DNA of 64,000 nucleotides, from the NCBI RefSeq assembly GCF_039907765.1, contig NZ_JARDJI010000001.1, positions 62,001-126,000 on the forward strand, written 5' to 3'. Made by a program: the position numbers and the translations under genes. The notes below the pieces were generated by a model, which was not told the origin of the DNA, did no database searches, and was given only the letters and a program-made list of their open reading frames with translations. Of this stretch, positions 43,655 to 52,162 are shown one piece after another. Positions within the stretch are counted from its first letter, which is position 1. The number at the start of each line of letters is the position of its first letter. Origin of the DNA: Aminobacter sp039907765. Its GTDB lineage: Bacteria > Pseudomonadota > Alphaproteobacteria > Rhizobiales > Rhizobiaceae.

Positions 43655-43917
43655 CATATAGGGGTATTGTCGGGCTAAGACCTGATCATATTAGGTGTGT
43701 TGCATAAACCGTTATATTGCCCTGTTATGCAGAGGTTTTTGCGCATGGTGGCGGGGTTTGTGAGGGGTGCGTGCGCTGTCGTATGCGATACTCATACAAA
43801 AGCATGTGAACCTATGACAAGTAAAGGGATCGCCGTGCGACAGTTCTTAACTATAGACCAAGTAAACCAGGGCGTGTCCGGCTGTCGCGCTTGCGCGGGG
43901 GTCGGTTAGCAAATAAT

Positions 43918-43932
43918 TTACCACGAGCTTAA
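43918..43932. promoter_or_regulatory. CtrA-like box near cpaF, one mismatch
   Basis: TTAC-CACGAGC-TTAA has the N7 spacing with one mismatch in the first half-site; it is 197 bp before the cpaF start and would suit control of the rightward operon. Confidence 0.4.
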
Positions 43933-44128
43933 GGACGCGGGCGGTGGGGAAATCGCAGGGTTCGGAAGCGAGGCAGGTGCCCGGGTGGCGCTGTCCTTTT
44001 CGGGGGACGCAGTTACCGTCGCATTCTCGCAAATGGCCTCCTCTTCGGCCGCCGTCCAAGGCGGAGATTGGCTTGGACCGCGATCCACGCGGGTCGCAGG
44101 TGCCGGGCATAAGGAGTGAGGCGTAGTC

Positions 44129-45511
44129 ATGCTCGGACGCTTTACCAGATCGAACGGCACTGCCGTTCCCCAGGTCGCAACACCCGTCCCTGAAGTGGCG
44201 GTCCATGTCGTTGCGGCCCCTGAAGATGCGGACGGCGAGGCGGACCGCCTGCTGGCGCTCAAGGTCGAGATCCACAGCCATCTGATCGAGCGGTTCAACC
44301 TGGCCGCGCTCGACACCGCCTCGAAGGACGAGATCCTCAACGAGATCCGGCCGATCGTGCGCGAGTTCGTGCGCAACAGGAACCTGCCCTTCAACGCCCG
44401 CGAGCTCGACCAGCTGACGAGCGACACGGCCGACGAGATGCTGGGCCTCGGCCCGATCGAGCCGCTGCTCAAGGACGATTCCATCGCCGACATCCTGATC
44501 AACACACACAGGCGTGTGTTCATCGAGCGCCGCGGCGTGCTCGAAGAGACGCCGATCCGCTTCCGCGACGAGGCGCATCTGTTGCGGGTCATCAACAAGA
44601 TCGTCTCGGCGATCGGCCGCCGGGTCGATGAATCCTATCCGATGGTGGACGCTCGCCTGGAGGACGGGTCCCGCGTCAACGTGGCCGTGCGTCCAATCTC
44701 GGTCGACGGGCCGCTGGTATCGATCCGCAAATTCTCCAAACATCCCTATTCTCTGGAGCGCCTGATCGAGTTCAACTCTATCCGCCCGCCGATGATCGAC
44801 ATGCTCAAGATTGCTGTGCGGTCGCGCAAGTCGATCCTGGTCTCGGGCGGCACCGGCAGCGGCAAGACCACGCTGCTCAACGCACTGTCGAGCTACATCT
44901 CGCATCGCGAGCGGCTGATCACCATCGAGGACGCGGCCGAGCTGCAGCTGCAGCAGCCGCATGTCGGCCGGCTGGAGACGCGGCCACCCAACGTCGAGGG
45001 CAAGGGCGAGGTGCGCCAGCGCGAGCTGGTCAAGAACGCGCTGCGCATGCGCCCCGACCGCATCATCGTCGGCGAGGTGCGCGGCGAAGAAGCCTTCGAC
45101 ATGCTGCAGGCGATGAACACCGGCCACGAGGGATCGATGACCACGATCCACGCGAACACGCCGCGCGATGCGCTGTCGCGCCTCGAACAGATGGTCGGCA
45201 TGGCCGGCATGCCGATGACGGCCGAATCCATCCGCGCCCAGATCGCCTCTGCCATCGACATCATCGTCCAGACCCAGCGCCTGTCCGACGGCGGCAGGCG
45301 GGTGATCTCGATCTCGGAACTGACCGGCATGGAAGGCAACGTCATCCAGCTGCAGGAGATCTACCATTTCGTTCGCCGCGACGTGACCGAGGACGGCAAG
45401 ATCGTCGGCGACTTCCGCGCCACCGGCATCCGGCCGCGTTTCGCCCAGGAGGCGGCGACGCTTGGCCACCACTTCGCCAAGGACGCCTTCAACCCGCAGG
45501 TGGCGCTCTGA
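44129..45511 (+). CDS. cpaF: Tad pilus secretion ATPase CpaF/TadA
   Basis: 460 residues, the hexameric motor for pilus assembly. The N-terminal domain ends at GLGPIEPLLKDDSIADILIN, Walker A is GGTGSGKTT at about 240-248, and the Asp box (ITIEDAAELQL), Walker B region (IIVGEVRGEEAFDMLQAMNTGH) and His box (TTIHANTP) all fit GspE/VirB11-type ATPases. GGAGTGAGG precedes the start. Its stop overlaps the tadB ATG. Confidence 0.96.
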   Translation: MLGRFTRSNGTAVPQVATPVPEVAVHVVAAPEDADGEADRLLALKVEIHSHLIERFNLAALDTASKDEILNEIRPIVREFVRNRNLPFNARELDQLTSDTADEMLGLGPIEPLLKDDSIADILINTHRRVFIERRGVLEETPIRFRDEAHLLRVINKIVSAIGRRVDESYPMVDARLEDGSRVNVAVRPISVDGPLVSIRKFSKHPYSLERLIEFNSIRPPMIDMLKIAVRSRKSILVSGGTGSGKTTLLNALSSYISHRERLITIEDAAELQLQQPHVGRLETRPPNVEGKGEVRQRELVKNALRMRPDRIIVGEVRGEEAFDMLQAMNTGHEGSMTTIHANTPRDALSRLEQMVGMAGMPMTAESIRAQIASAIDIIVQTQRLSDGGRRVISISELTGMEGNVIQLQEIYHFVRRDVTEDGKIVGDFRATGIRPRFAQEAATLGHHFAKDAFNPQVAL

Positions 45512-46482
45512 TGCTGACCGGCCAGACGCTCCTCTACGTCATCTACGTGCTCGTGGCCGCGGCCGCCATCCTGGCTGTCGAGACCTTTTACCTCTCCTAT
45601 GCCGGCAGACGGGCGACCGCCGGCGCGATCAACCGCAGGCTGAAGCGCCTGGCCGAGGAGGGGGCGGCCGAGCAGGCGCTGCAGGGACTGCTGCGCGAGC
45701 GTGGCCTGACCGAGAGCGGCGACTTCAGCTACGGCATCGTCTGGCTCAACCGGCTCTATACGCAGTCCGGCATCACCGGCAATCCGCTGGCCTTCGCCGC
45801 CGTCTTCATGCTTGCCGGGCTGGCACTGGCGCTGCTGGCCATGCTGCTGATGGCCTTCTCGCCGGCCCTGGGGGCAATCGTCTTCGCCACAGTCGCCTTC
45901 GTTCTGCCGCTGGTCGTCCTGCGGCGGGCGCGCAACAAACGCATCCGGAAGTTTGCCAGGCAACTGCCGGACGCGCTCGACATGATCGTGCGCTCGCTGC
46001 GCGCCGGCCATCCGACCACCGTCGCCATCGCCCTGGTTGCGCGCGAGATGCCGGACCCGATCGGCACGGAGTTCGGCATCGTCGCCGATGAGATCACCTT
46101 TGGGCTCAGCCTCGAGCAGGCGGTCAAGAAGCTCGCCCAGCGCGTCGGCTTCGAGGGGCTCAACCTGTTGTCGGTGTCGCTGTCGATCCAGGCCAAGACC
46201 GGCGGCAACCTGACCGAGATCCTGTCCAACCTGGCGCGCGTGCTGCGCGAGCGCCAGAAGCTGCGGCTCAAGATACGTGCGCTCTCGGCCGAGGGCCGGG
46301 TGTCGGCCTGGATCATTTCGCTTTTTCCGGTCGCGATGTTTCTGCTGCTGCAATTGATCTCCCCGAGTTACTACGGTGGCGTCTGGACCAGCCCCCTCAT
46401 CCTGCCGGTCTTCCTGGCCTTTGGCACCTGGTGCCTGCTCGGCGTGTTCATCATGTACCGCATGGTCAATTTCGAGATTTGA
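45511..46482 (+). CDS. tadB: Tad pilus inner-membrane platform protein TadB
   Basis: 323 residues, GspF-like T2SSF domain. An N-terminal helix, a pair of membrane helices in the middle, the cytoplasmic RQLPDALDMIVRSLRAGHP motif (T2SSF signature) and two C-terminal helices. It works with TadC as the platform around the CpaF motor. It starts within the cpaF stop (TGATG). Confidence 0.94.
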   Translation: MLTGQTLLYVIYVLVAAAAILAVETFYLSYAGRRATAGAINRRLKRLAEEGAAEQALQGLLRERGLTESGDFSYGIVWLNRLYTQSGITGNPLAFAAVFMLAGLALALLAMLLMAFSPALGAIVFATVAFVLPLVVLRRARNKRIRKFARQLPDALDMIVRSLRAGHPTTVAIALVAREMPDPIGTEFGIVADEITFGLSLEQAVKKLAQRVGFEGLNLLSVSLSIQAKTGGNLTEILSNLARVLRERQKLRLKIRALSAEGRVSAWIISLFPVAMFLLLQLISPSYYGGVWTSPLILPVFLAFGTWCLLGVFIMYRMVNFEI

Positions 46483-46492
46483 GGAGGCTGGC

Positions 46493-47449
46493 ATGGAACT
46501 CCTCTCCAGCTTCGGGAATTCGGGTCTTCTGCTCTCGACGGCGGTGTTCGCCGCGGCCGCGTCGCTGTTCCTGTTCGGTGCACTGGTGATCCTGCCCGTC
46601 ATCCAGACGCGGAAGATGGTCGCCCGCAGCCTGCTTGCCGACGGGATCACCGACCGCCGGTCCCTCGCAGCCCAGGAGCAGGTGGCGCGTGCCGCGGCAC
46701 AGCGCCCGGTCGACGCCTACTTCCGGGCGCTCGAAAAGGAGCGCGGCAAGCCCGACGCGCTCGAACTGAGACTGTTCCGCGCCGGCTTCCACCAGAAGGG
46801 CGCGCCGCTGATCTACATGCTGAGCCGGATCGGGGTGGTCGCGGTTGGCTTCCTCGGCGCCTATCTGCTGCTGTCGCGGGTGCTGCCGCCGCAATTGCCC
46901 GGCTTCGTGGCCTTCGCGGGAGCGGCGCTGTTCGGGCTTGCCTGCCTCGTCGTCCCGAGCGTCGCGCTCGACCGCTTCGAGCGCGCCAGGCAGCGCCAGT
47001 ACCGCATCGGCTTCCCCGACTTCATGGACATGATGATCACCTGCGCCGATGCCGGCATGAGTCTCGAGGCGGCGGTGGAACGGGTGAGCAGCGAACTTGC
47101 CGGCACGCACAAGTGGCTCGGCATCCAGCTGTCGATCATGAATCTGCAGCTCAGGGCCGGCAAGCCGCTGCGCGATGCGCTGCGTGATCTCGCCGACCGC
47201 ATGGGCCTCGACGAGGCGCGGTCGCTGGCCGTGCTGTTTCGCCAGTCCGAGGAGCTCGGGACCAGTCTAACCGAAGCGCTGCGCGTCTACAGCGACGAGA
47301 TGCGCACGCAGCGAATCCTGCGCGCCGAGGACAAGGCCAATTCGCTGCCGGTGAAAATGATGATCCCCTTGGGGCTCTGTATCTTCCCGGTGGTCTTGAT
47401 GATTATCATGCTGCCAGTCATTATCCGCATGAGGGGCGTGTTCTTTTGA
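46493..47449 (+). CDS. tadC: Tad pilus inner-membrane platform protein TadC
   Basis: 318 residues, T2SSF family like TadB. Start at MELLSSFGNSG with GAGGAGG before it. The motif FPDFMDMMITCADAGMSLEAAVERV corresponds to the TadB RQLPDALDMIV element; the C-terminal helix is IFPVVLMIIMLPVIIRM. It follows tadB by 10 bp. Confidence 0.94.
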   Translation: MELLSSFGNSGLLLSTAVFAAAASLFLFGALVILPVIQTRKMVARSLLADGITDRRSLAAQEQVARAAAQRPVDAYFRALEKERGKPDALELRLFRAGFHQKGAPLIYMLSRIGVVAVGFLGAYLLLSRVLPPQLPGFVAFAGAALFGLACLVVPSVALDRFERARQRQYRIGFPDFMDMMITCADAGMSLEAAVERVSSELAGTHKWLGIQLSIMNLQLRAGKPLRDALRDLADRMGLDEARSLAVLFRQSEELGTSLTEALRVYSDEMRTQRILRAEDKANSLPVKMMIPLGLCIFPVVLMIIMLPVIIRMRGVFF

Positions 47450-47513
47450 CCGGACGGGCGGACAGGGGCAAGATTGCAGATGGCGCCCGGCGCGCCGAGG
47501 GGACGAGACAAGA

Positions 47514-48065
47514 ATGACAAGGCCTATCCTGATTGCCGCGGCTGCCCTTTTCATGGGGGCGGCGCTGGCCGGCTGCCAGACCGGCAGCGCGCTCGACGAC
47601 GGCGTGGTGCGCACGAACGAGCCAGTCTCGCCGGAATTCACCGCGTTCGGCGACGCCTTCCAGGGCCTCAAGACGGTCTCCGACGTCGAATACTACGCCT
47701 CCGACCAGGCCATGGCCGAGGCCAAGAACCAGTTTCGGCAGGAGAATTACGGCAATGCCGGCGCCTTGTTCTACAAGGCCGTTCAGCTCGCGCCCAATGA
47801 CGGCGTCGCCTGGCTGGGGCTTGCGGCATCGACGGACCGCATCCGCCGATTCGACCTGTCGGACCTCGCCTACCGGCAGGCGGTCAAGCATCTCGGCCCG
47901 ACCGCCGAATATTACAACAATGTCGGCTACTCGTATCTGCTGCGCGGCAAGCTGCAGGAGGCGCGCAGCAACTTCCTCAAAGCCTATGAGATCGCGCCCA
48001 ACGATCCGACGGTGGCCAACAACCTCAAGCTGCTCTCGTCGAGCGTCAAGAACATCGAGCGCTGA
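47514..48065 (+). CDS. tadD: TadD-like TPR lipoprotein
   Basis: 183 residues. The signal peptide ends with a lipobox ALAGC, so the protein is lipid-anchored, probably to the outer membrane. Tandem TPR helices follow: QFRQENYGNAGALFYKAVQLAPND, AEYYNNVGYSYLLRGKL and ARSNFLKAYEIAPNDPTVANNL. TadD is a pilotin-like factor for the secretin. It lies 64 bp after tadC and 2 bp before cpaA. Confidence 0.9.
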   Translation: MTRPILIAAAALFMGAALAGCQTGSALDDGVVRTNEPVSPEFTAFGDAFQGLKTVSDVEYYASDQAMAEAKNQFRQENYGNAGALFYKAVQLAPNDGVAWLGLAASTDRIRRFDLSDLAYRQAVKHLGPTAEYYNNVGYSYLLRGKLQEARSNFLKAYEIAPNDPTVANNLKLLSSSVKNIER

Positions 48066-48067
48066 AC

Positions 48068-48586
48068 ATGCTGCCGGCCGCCGCGATGCTCATGAAGCTC
48101 CTGGCGATCCCACTGCTCTTCAGGATCGCCAGGCTCGACTTCACGACCCATCGCATCGCCAACAGCAACGTGCTCCTCTTGCTTTGCCTGGGAGCGGCAT
48201 CGTTGTTCCTGGCGGGGCTCGCGCAGGGCTCGTGGTGGGACCTCGGCCTCAGCTCGGCGGCAGGGCTGGTGCTTTTCCTGGCGCTGTTTCCGTTCTGGCT
48301 GCTCAAGAAGGTGGGGGCGGGCGACGTCAAGCTGATGGCAGTCGCGCCGTTCGTGTCGGGTGGGGCGGATCTCATGGTCTTCGCCATCGCCCTGCTGGTC
48401 TTCGCGATCGTCACCGTGATGGTGGTGAGGAACCCGATGCTTTTGCCGTCGCCGGCGTTCCGCGTCTATGTCGAGCATCTCGACCGCAGGCGCGTCGTGC
48501 CGTTCGGCGTGCCGATTGCCGCGGCCTTGATCGTGACGATCGGGCTGCAGCTGGCCGCGCAGGTCGTGGCAGCGTTGAGTTCCTGA
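48068..48586 (+). CDS. cpaA: Tad prepilin peptidase CpaA/TadV
   Basis: 172 residues, about five membrane helices, the short TadV form without the methylase domain. The two catalytic Asp are D24 (ARLDFTTHRI) and D86 in the GAGDVK motif. It would cleave Flp after Gly17. It ends the rightward operon, 50 bp before the convergent PLD gene. Confidence 0.9.
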   Translation: MLPAAAMLMKLLAIPLLFRIARLDFTTHRIANSNVLLLLCLGAASLFLAGLAQGSWWDLGLSSAAGLVLFLALFPFWLLKKVGAGDVKLMAVAPFVSGGADLMVFAIALLVFAIVTVMVVRNPMLLPSPAFRVYVEHLDRRRVVPFGVPIAAALIVTIGLQLAAQVVAALSS

Positions 48587-48636
48587 TCCCGTGGAAACGA
48601 GGGTAGCGTCCCGGGCTTCCGGAGGAGCCTGCGGCG

Positions 48637-50187
48637 CTACAGCTGCGATTCGATCGGCAGCCAGCCGATGACCTTGGCGACGAGCCTCCGCCGCAGGCTG
48701 GCCTGCGGCTCGTGTTTCATCTCGCGCGGCCGGTTCGACGACATGTCGGTCCACCTGAGCGCGCCATCGGCGACCGTCACCCGGAAGCTGGCCCGTGGGG
48801 AGGTCTGCGTGGCGATGACCTGCTCCACCTCGCGGGCCAATTGCTCCTGGCGGAACAGCACGCCCATCTCGGTGTTGAGCGACGCCGAGCGCGGGTCGAA
48901 GTTGAAGGAGCCGACGAACCCGGCCGATCCGTCCGCGACGAAAGCCTTGGTGTGGAGGCTCGCGCCCTTCGAACCGAACAGCGACATGTCGGTGCGCTCG
49001 TCGTCCGGCTTGAGCTCGAAGATCTCGACGCCCTGGTCGATGAGGGTCTTGCGATAGCGGACATAGGCGCCGTGCACTGCGGCAACGTCGGTCGCGGCCA
49101 GGGAATTCGTCAACACCGTGACCGCCACGCCGCTTCGGGCCAGCGCCGCGAGCTGCCGCGTGCCGTCCTCGCCCGGTATGAAGTAGGGCGAGACGATCCT
49201 CAGTTCGCGCACCGCCGACCGCAGCACCGGGCCGATCGACCGGATCAGCCATCCGTCCTCGCCGACGCCCATCGCCTTTTCCGGCGGATCGGAAACCACA
49301 GCGACCTCGCCGCTCCAGCGCAGCCGGCCCATGCCGGAGCCCGACCATTCGCTGCGCTCCTCGGCGATGCGGCGGAGATAGGGCTCCGCCCGGCCGGTGG
49401 TCGCGGCGCGGTCGAGGCGCTTCCTTAGGGCCGGAAGGTCGGGCCTGGCGAAGCCGGCGAGCGGGCGGATCGGCAGCACCGCCTCGCTGTTCCAGTACCG
49501 GTCGAAGATGCTTTCGGCCTGGTCGACCGCAGGACCCACGATCAGCAGGTCCATGTCGCGGAAATTGGCCTCTTCCGAGGCGTCGAAATAGGCGTCGCCG
49601 ATGTTGCGGCCGCCGACGATGGCCAGCCTGCCGTCGGCGATCCAGGCCTTGTTGTGCATGCGGCGCGTGGTTCGCACGGCGCGCAGCGCCAGCTCCAGCC
49701 CGCGCTGCAGCCCGAACGAGCGCGCCCAGCTGGGGTTGAACAGCCGCAGGTGGATGTTGGGGTGGCTGTCGAGGGCAAGGTAGTCGCGGTCGAAGCCGCG
49801 CGTGTTGATGTCGTCAATGAGCAGCCGCACGCGGACACCGCGGTCGGCGGCGGCGAGGATTTCGCGGGCGAGCAGGCGCCCGGTCAGGTCGCCTTTCCAG
49901 TAGTAGTACTGCAGGTCGAGGCTGCGTGCCGCATGGCGCGCCAGATAGGCCCGGACCGCAAAGGCGTGAAGGTTGCTGGAGAGCAGCGCCAGACCGGTTT
50001 GTCCCGGGTGGTCGGCCAGAAGCGGCTCGGCCAGCACATCGAACTCGGTTTCGCCCGGTGCCCTTGGCAGGGCGAAGGTCGGTGCCCCGCGTGCACGCTT
50101 GGCAAAGCGCCCGTAGGCATAGACGGCCAGCAGGGAGGCGATGACCAGAACCCCCACCACGGCGATCACGATGGCCAGGAGTTTCAT
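48637..50187 (-). CDS. phospholipase D family protein (cardiolipin synthase-like)
   Basis: 516 residues; the N-terminal membrane helix is residues 4-26 (LLAIVIAVVGVLVIASLLAVYAYG). Two HKD motifs are visible: HNKAWIADGRLAIVGGRN (H178, K180) and HTKAFVADGSAGFVGSFNFD (around residue 420). This is the layout of cardiolipin synthase or PldA-like enzymes that work on phospholipids at the membrane. The start ATG at 50187 follows AGGA. A longer frame upstream has no family similarity. Confidence 0.9.
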   Translation of the reverse strand: MKLLAIVIAVVGVLVIASLLAVYAYGRFAKRARGAPTFALPRAPGETEFDVLAEPLLADHPGQTGLALLSSNLHAFAVRAYLARHAARSLDLQYYYWKGDLTGRLLAREILAAADRGVRVRLLIDDINTRGFDRDYLALDSHPNIHLRLFNPSWARSFGLQRGLELALRAVRTTRRMHNKAWIADGRLAIVGGRNIGDAYFDASEEANFRDMDLLIVGPAVDQAESIFDRYWNSEAVLPIRPLAGFARPDLPALRKRLDRAATTGRAEPYLRRIAEERSEWSGSGMGRLRWSGEVAVVSDPPEKAMGVGEDGWLIRSIGPVLRSAVRELRIVSPYFIPGEDGTRQLAALARSGVAVTVLTNSLAATDVAAVHGAYVRYRKTLIDQGVEIFELKPDDERTDMSLFGSKGASLHTKAFVADGSAGFVGSFNFDPRSASLNTEMGVLFRQEQLAREVEQVIATQTSPRASFRVTVADGALRWTDMSSNRPREMKHEPQASLRRRLVAKVIGWLPIESQL

Positions 50188-50356
50188 GCCGCGTCCTGCC
50201 TGGCGGCCCATGCGGCCGCATGCCCGCAATATCTGTATCGTGGATGGCCATAGTGACGCACGTGGAAAATCTCGAACACTTGGACCATATAGGTTACACT
50301 CGACGACAACGCCTGCCTCAAGTGACCACGAATTTCCCAGAGATTCCAGACGAGTG

Positions 50357-51193
50357 ATGGTTAGCAGACACGGCTTGGAGAGTCCCGCAAAGGCCAGTGG
50401 AGAACAGCTCATCGACGCCCCCTCGCAGCGGGCGGCGGAGCAGCCCCACGAGAACGCCGGCTTCAGCGAGATCGTGATCGCCTCGTACAACGTTCACAAA
50501 TGCGTCGGGCTGGACCGCCGTTTCGATCCGCGGCGGACGATGCAGGTGATCTCCGAGATCGACGCCGACGTCATAGCCCTGCAGGAAGCCGACCAGCGTT
50601 TCGGCGACCGCGCGGGCCTGCTGGACCTGGCCGAAGTGGAACGCGAGACCGGGCTGATGCCGGTTCCGCTGGCCGGGCGGCGCAAGAGCCACGGCTGGCA
50701 TGGCAACGTCGTGCTGTTCCGCAAGGGGTCGGTGAGTTCGGCACGGCAGCTCGTGCTGCCCGGCGCCGAGCCGCGCGGCGCGGTCATCGTCGATCTCGAA
50801 CTCGACGCCGGTCCCCTGCGCGTGATCGCCGCGCATTTCGGCCTGCTGCGCCATTCGCGCAAGCTGCAGGCCGGCACGCTGCTGACCGCCGCCGAACTGC
50901 ATAGCGACAAGCCCACGGTGCTGGTCGGCGACCTCAACGAGTGGCGGCTGGGCAAGCGCTCGTCGCTGCGCAGCCTGGAGCCGGCCTTCGGCCCCACGCA
51001 CGCCGTCGTGCCGAGCTTCCCGTCGCGCTTCCCCGTGCTCGCGCTCGACAGGGTGATGGCGCGGCCGCACAATCTGCTCGTCGACATCGAGGCGCATGAC
51101 AGCGCGCTGGCGCGCGTCGCCTCGGACCATCTACCGATCAAGGCGGTGATCCGCCTCAACGGCAAGCGCAACGGACTGGCCGAAGCCGCCTGA
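50357..51193 (+). CDS. endonuclease/exonuclease/phosphatase (EEP) family protein
   Basis: 278 residues. EEP superfamily motifs: IASYNVHKCVG, DVIALQEAD, VLVGDLNEW and the end SDHLPIKAVI carrying the general-base His. It may be a phosphodiesterase or a lipid phosphatase, not a DNA nuclease. The start at MVSRHG is uncertain; a GTG lies 3 bp before it. It is divergent from the PLD gene, an arrangement which suggests linked membrane-lipid functions. Confidence 0.85.
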   Translation: MVSRHGLESPAKASGEQLIDAPSQRAAEQPHENAGFSEIVIASYNVHKCVGLDRRFDPRRTMQVISEIDADVIALQEADQRFGDRAGLLDLAEVERETGLMPVPLAGRRKSHGWHGNVVLFRKGSVSSARQLVLPGAEPRGAVIVDLELDAGPLRVIAAHFGLLRHSRKLQAGTLLTAAELHSDKPTVLVGDLNEWRLGKRSSLRSLEPAFGPTHAVVPSFPSRFPVLALDRVMARPHNLLVDIEAHDSALARVASDHLPIKAVIRLNGKRNGLAEAA

Positions 51194-51259
51194 TCGCGGC
51201 TCTACGAGGCGCAGTCCTGGCACCAGCGCTATGCCGAGATCGTCTTAATGCGCTGCTGA

Positions 51260-52033
51260 TCACTGGCCGACGAAGAAGTCGCTGATCCGCGCCGCGGTCT
51301 GCTTCAGGATCGGCAGGATCTCCGTTTCCATTTCGGCCGGCGTGTGGCGCGTCGACTGCGTCGAGACGTTGACGGCCGCGACGATCGCGCCCGAGCGATC
51401 GCGCAGGGGCACGGCGATCGAGCGCAGGCCGATTTCCAGTTCCTCGTCGACCAGGGCGTAGCCGTTCGTCCGCACCGAGGCGATGATCTCGCCGAGCTTC
51501 GCCACGTCTGTGACGGTCTTCGGCGTGCGCCGCTCCAGTGCCGCGCGCGCCAGGAAGGCCCCGAGGTCCGGCTCGGAAAGTCCCGACAGCAGTACCCGGC
51601 CCATGGCGGTGCAGAAGGCGGGCAGGTGGGCGCCGACCTGCAGGTCGACGGCGATGATGCGCGGGCCGGGAACGCGCGCGACATAGACCATGTCCTCGCC
51701 CGAGAGGATCGCGGCCGAGCAGGACTCGTGCAGCTTGGCGGCCGTTTCCTTCATGAAGGGTTCGGCGAAGGTCCATAGCGGCACGCCGTGCAGCCAGATG
51801 CGCGCCTGCGCCAAGAGCCTAGGCGACAGCGAGAAGTTGCGGCCGGCCTGAACGGCGTAGCCGGTTGCCGTAAGCGTCAGCAGGAAGCGGCGTGCGCCGG
51901 CGCGCGTCAGCCCGGCCTTCTCGGCCGTTTCGGTGAGCGTCAGTCCGCGCGGATTGGCCGCCAGGATCTCCATCACGGCTAGGCCGCGCTCAAGCGAGGT
52001 GACGTGGTCTCGCCCATTCTCATCGTCGCGCAT
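51260..52033 (-). CDS. pcaR: IclR family regulator, PcaR-type
   Basis: 257 residues. The winged helix is SLERGLAVMEILAANPRGLTLTETAEKAGLTRAGARRFL, which matches PcaR/PcaU, and the C-terminal effector domain includes CTAMGRVLLSGL and MRRHTPAE-like elements. The start is MRDDENGRD. It is divergent from pcaIJF, 129 bp away, and is likely to activate them in response to 3-oxoadipate. Confidence 0.88.
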   Translation of the reverse strand: MRDDENGRDHVTSLERGLAVMEILAANPRGLTLTETAEKAGLTRAGARRFLLTLTATGYAVQAGRNFSLSPRLLAQARIWLHGVPLWTFAEPFMKETAAKLHESCSAAILSGEDMVYVARVPGPRIIAVDLQVGAHLPAFCTAMGRVLLSGLSEPDLGAFLARAALERRTPKTVTDVAKLGEIIASVRTNGYALVDEELEIGLRSIAVPLRDRSGAIVAAVNVSTQSTRHTPAEMETEILPILKQTAARISDFFVGQ

Positions 52034-52123
52034 GGCGGCATTCCCCGAAAACCGGCTGGGCAGAGCCTCGTTCTTGACTCTGCGGCAATCTTGCTCCAAG
52101 AATGTATCGCATAGAAAACAAAT

Positions 52124-52138
52124 GTTCGCAATACGAAC
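52124..52138. promoter_or_regulatory. PcaR-like operator before pcaI
   Basis: GTTCGCAATACGAAC is a perfect 5-bp inverted repeat with a 5-bp spacer, 25 bp before the pcaI start. It resembles the PcaR/PcaU target GTTCGATAATCGCAC known from other proteobacteria. Confidence 0.65.
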
Positions 52139-52162
52139 TTTTGACCATTGGGACGAAACGCG

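Larger units (their letters stand above)
43435..44128. other. divergent regulatory region between flp and cpaF
   Basis: 694 bp, AT-richer than its surroundings and without a convincing gene; a 70-codon frame at 43697-43909 has no ribosome site or family features. It contains the flp promoter, one perfect CtrA box (43554-43569) and two one-mismatch boxes (43639-43654 and 43918-43932), placing cell-cycle-type control over both operons. Confidence 0.7.

Noticed and set aside
43697..43909. 70-codon frame in the flp-cpaF regulatory region
   Set aside because: No ribosome site, no family motifs, and it overlaps a regulatory region with CtrA-like sites.
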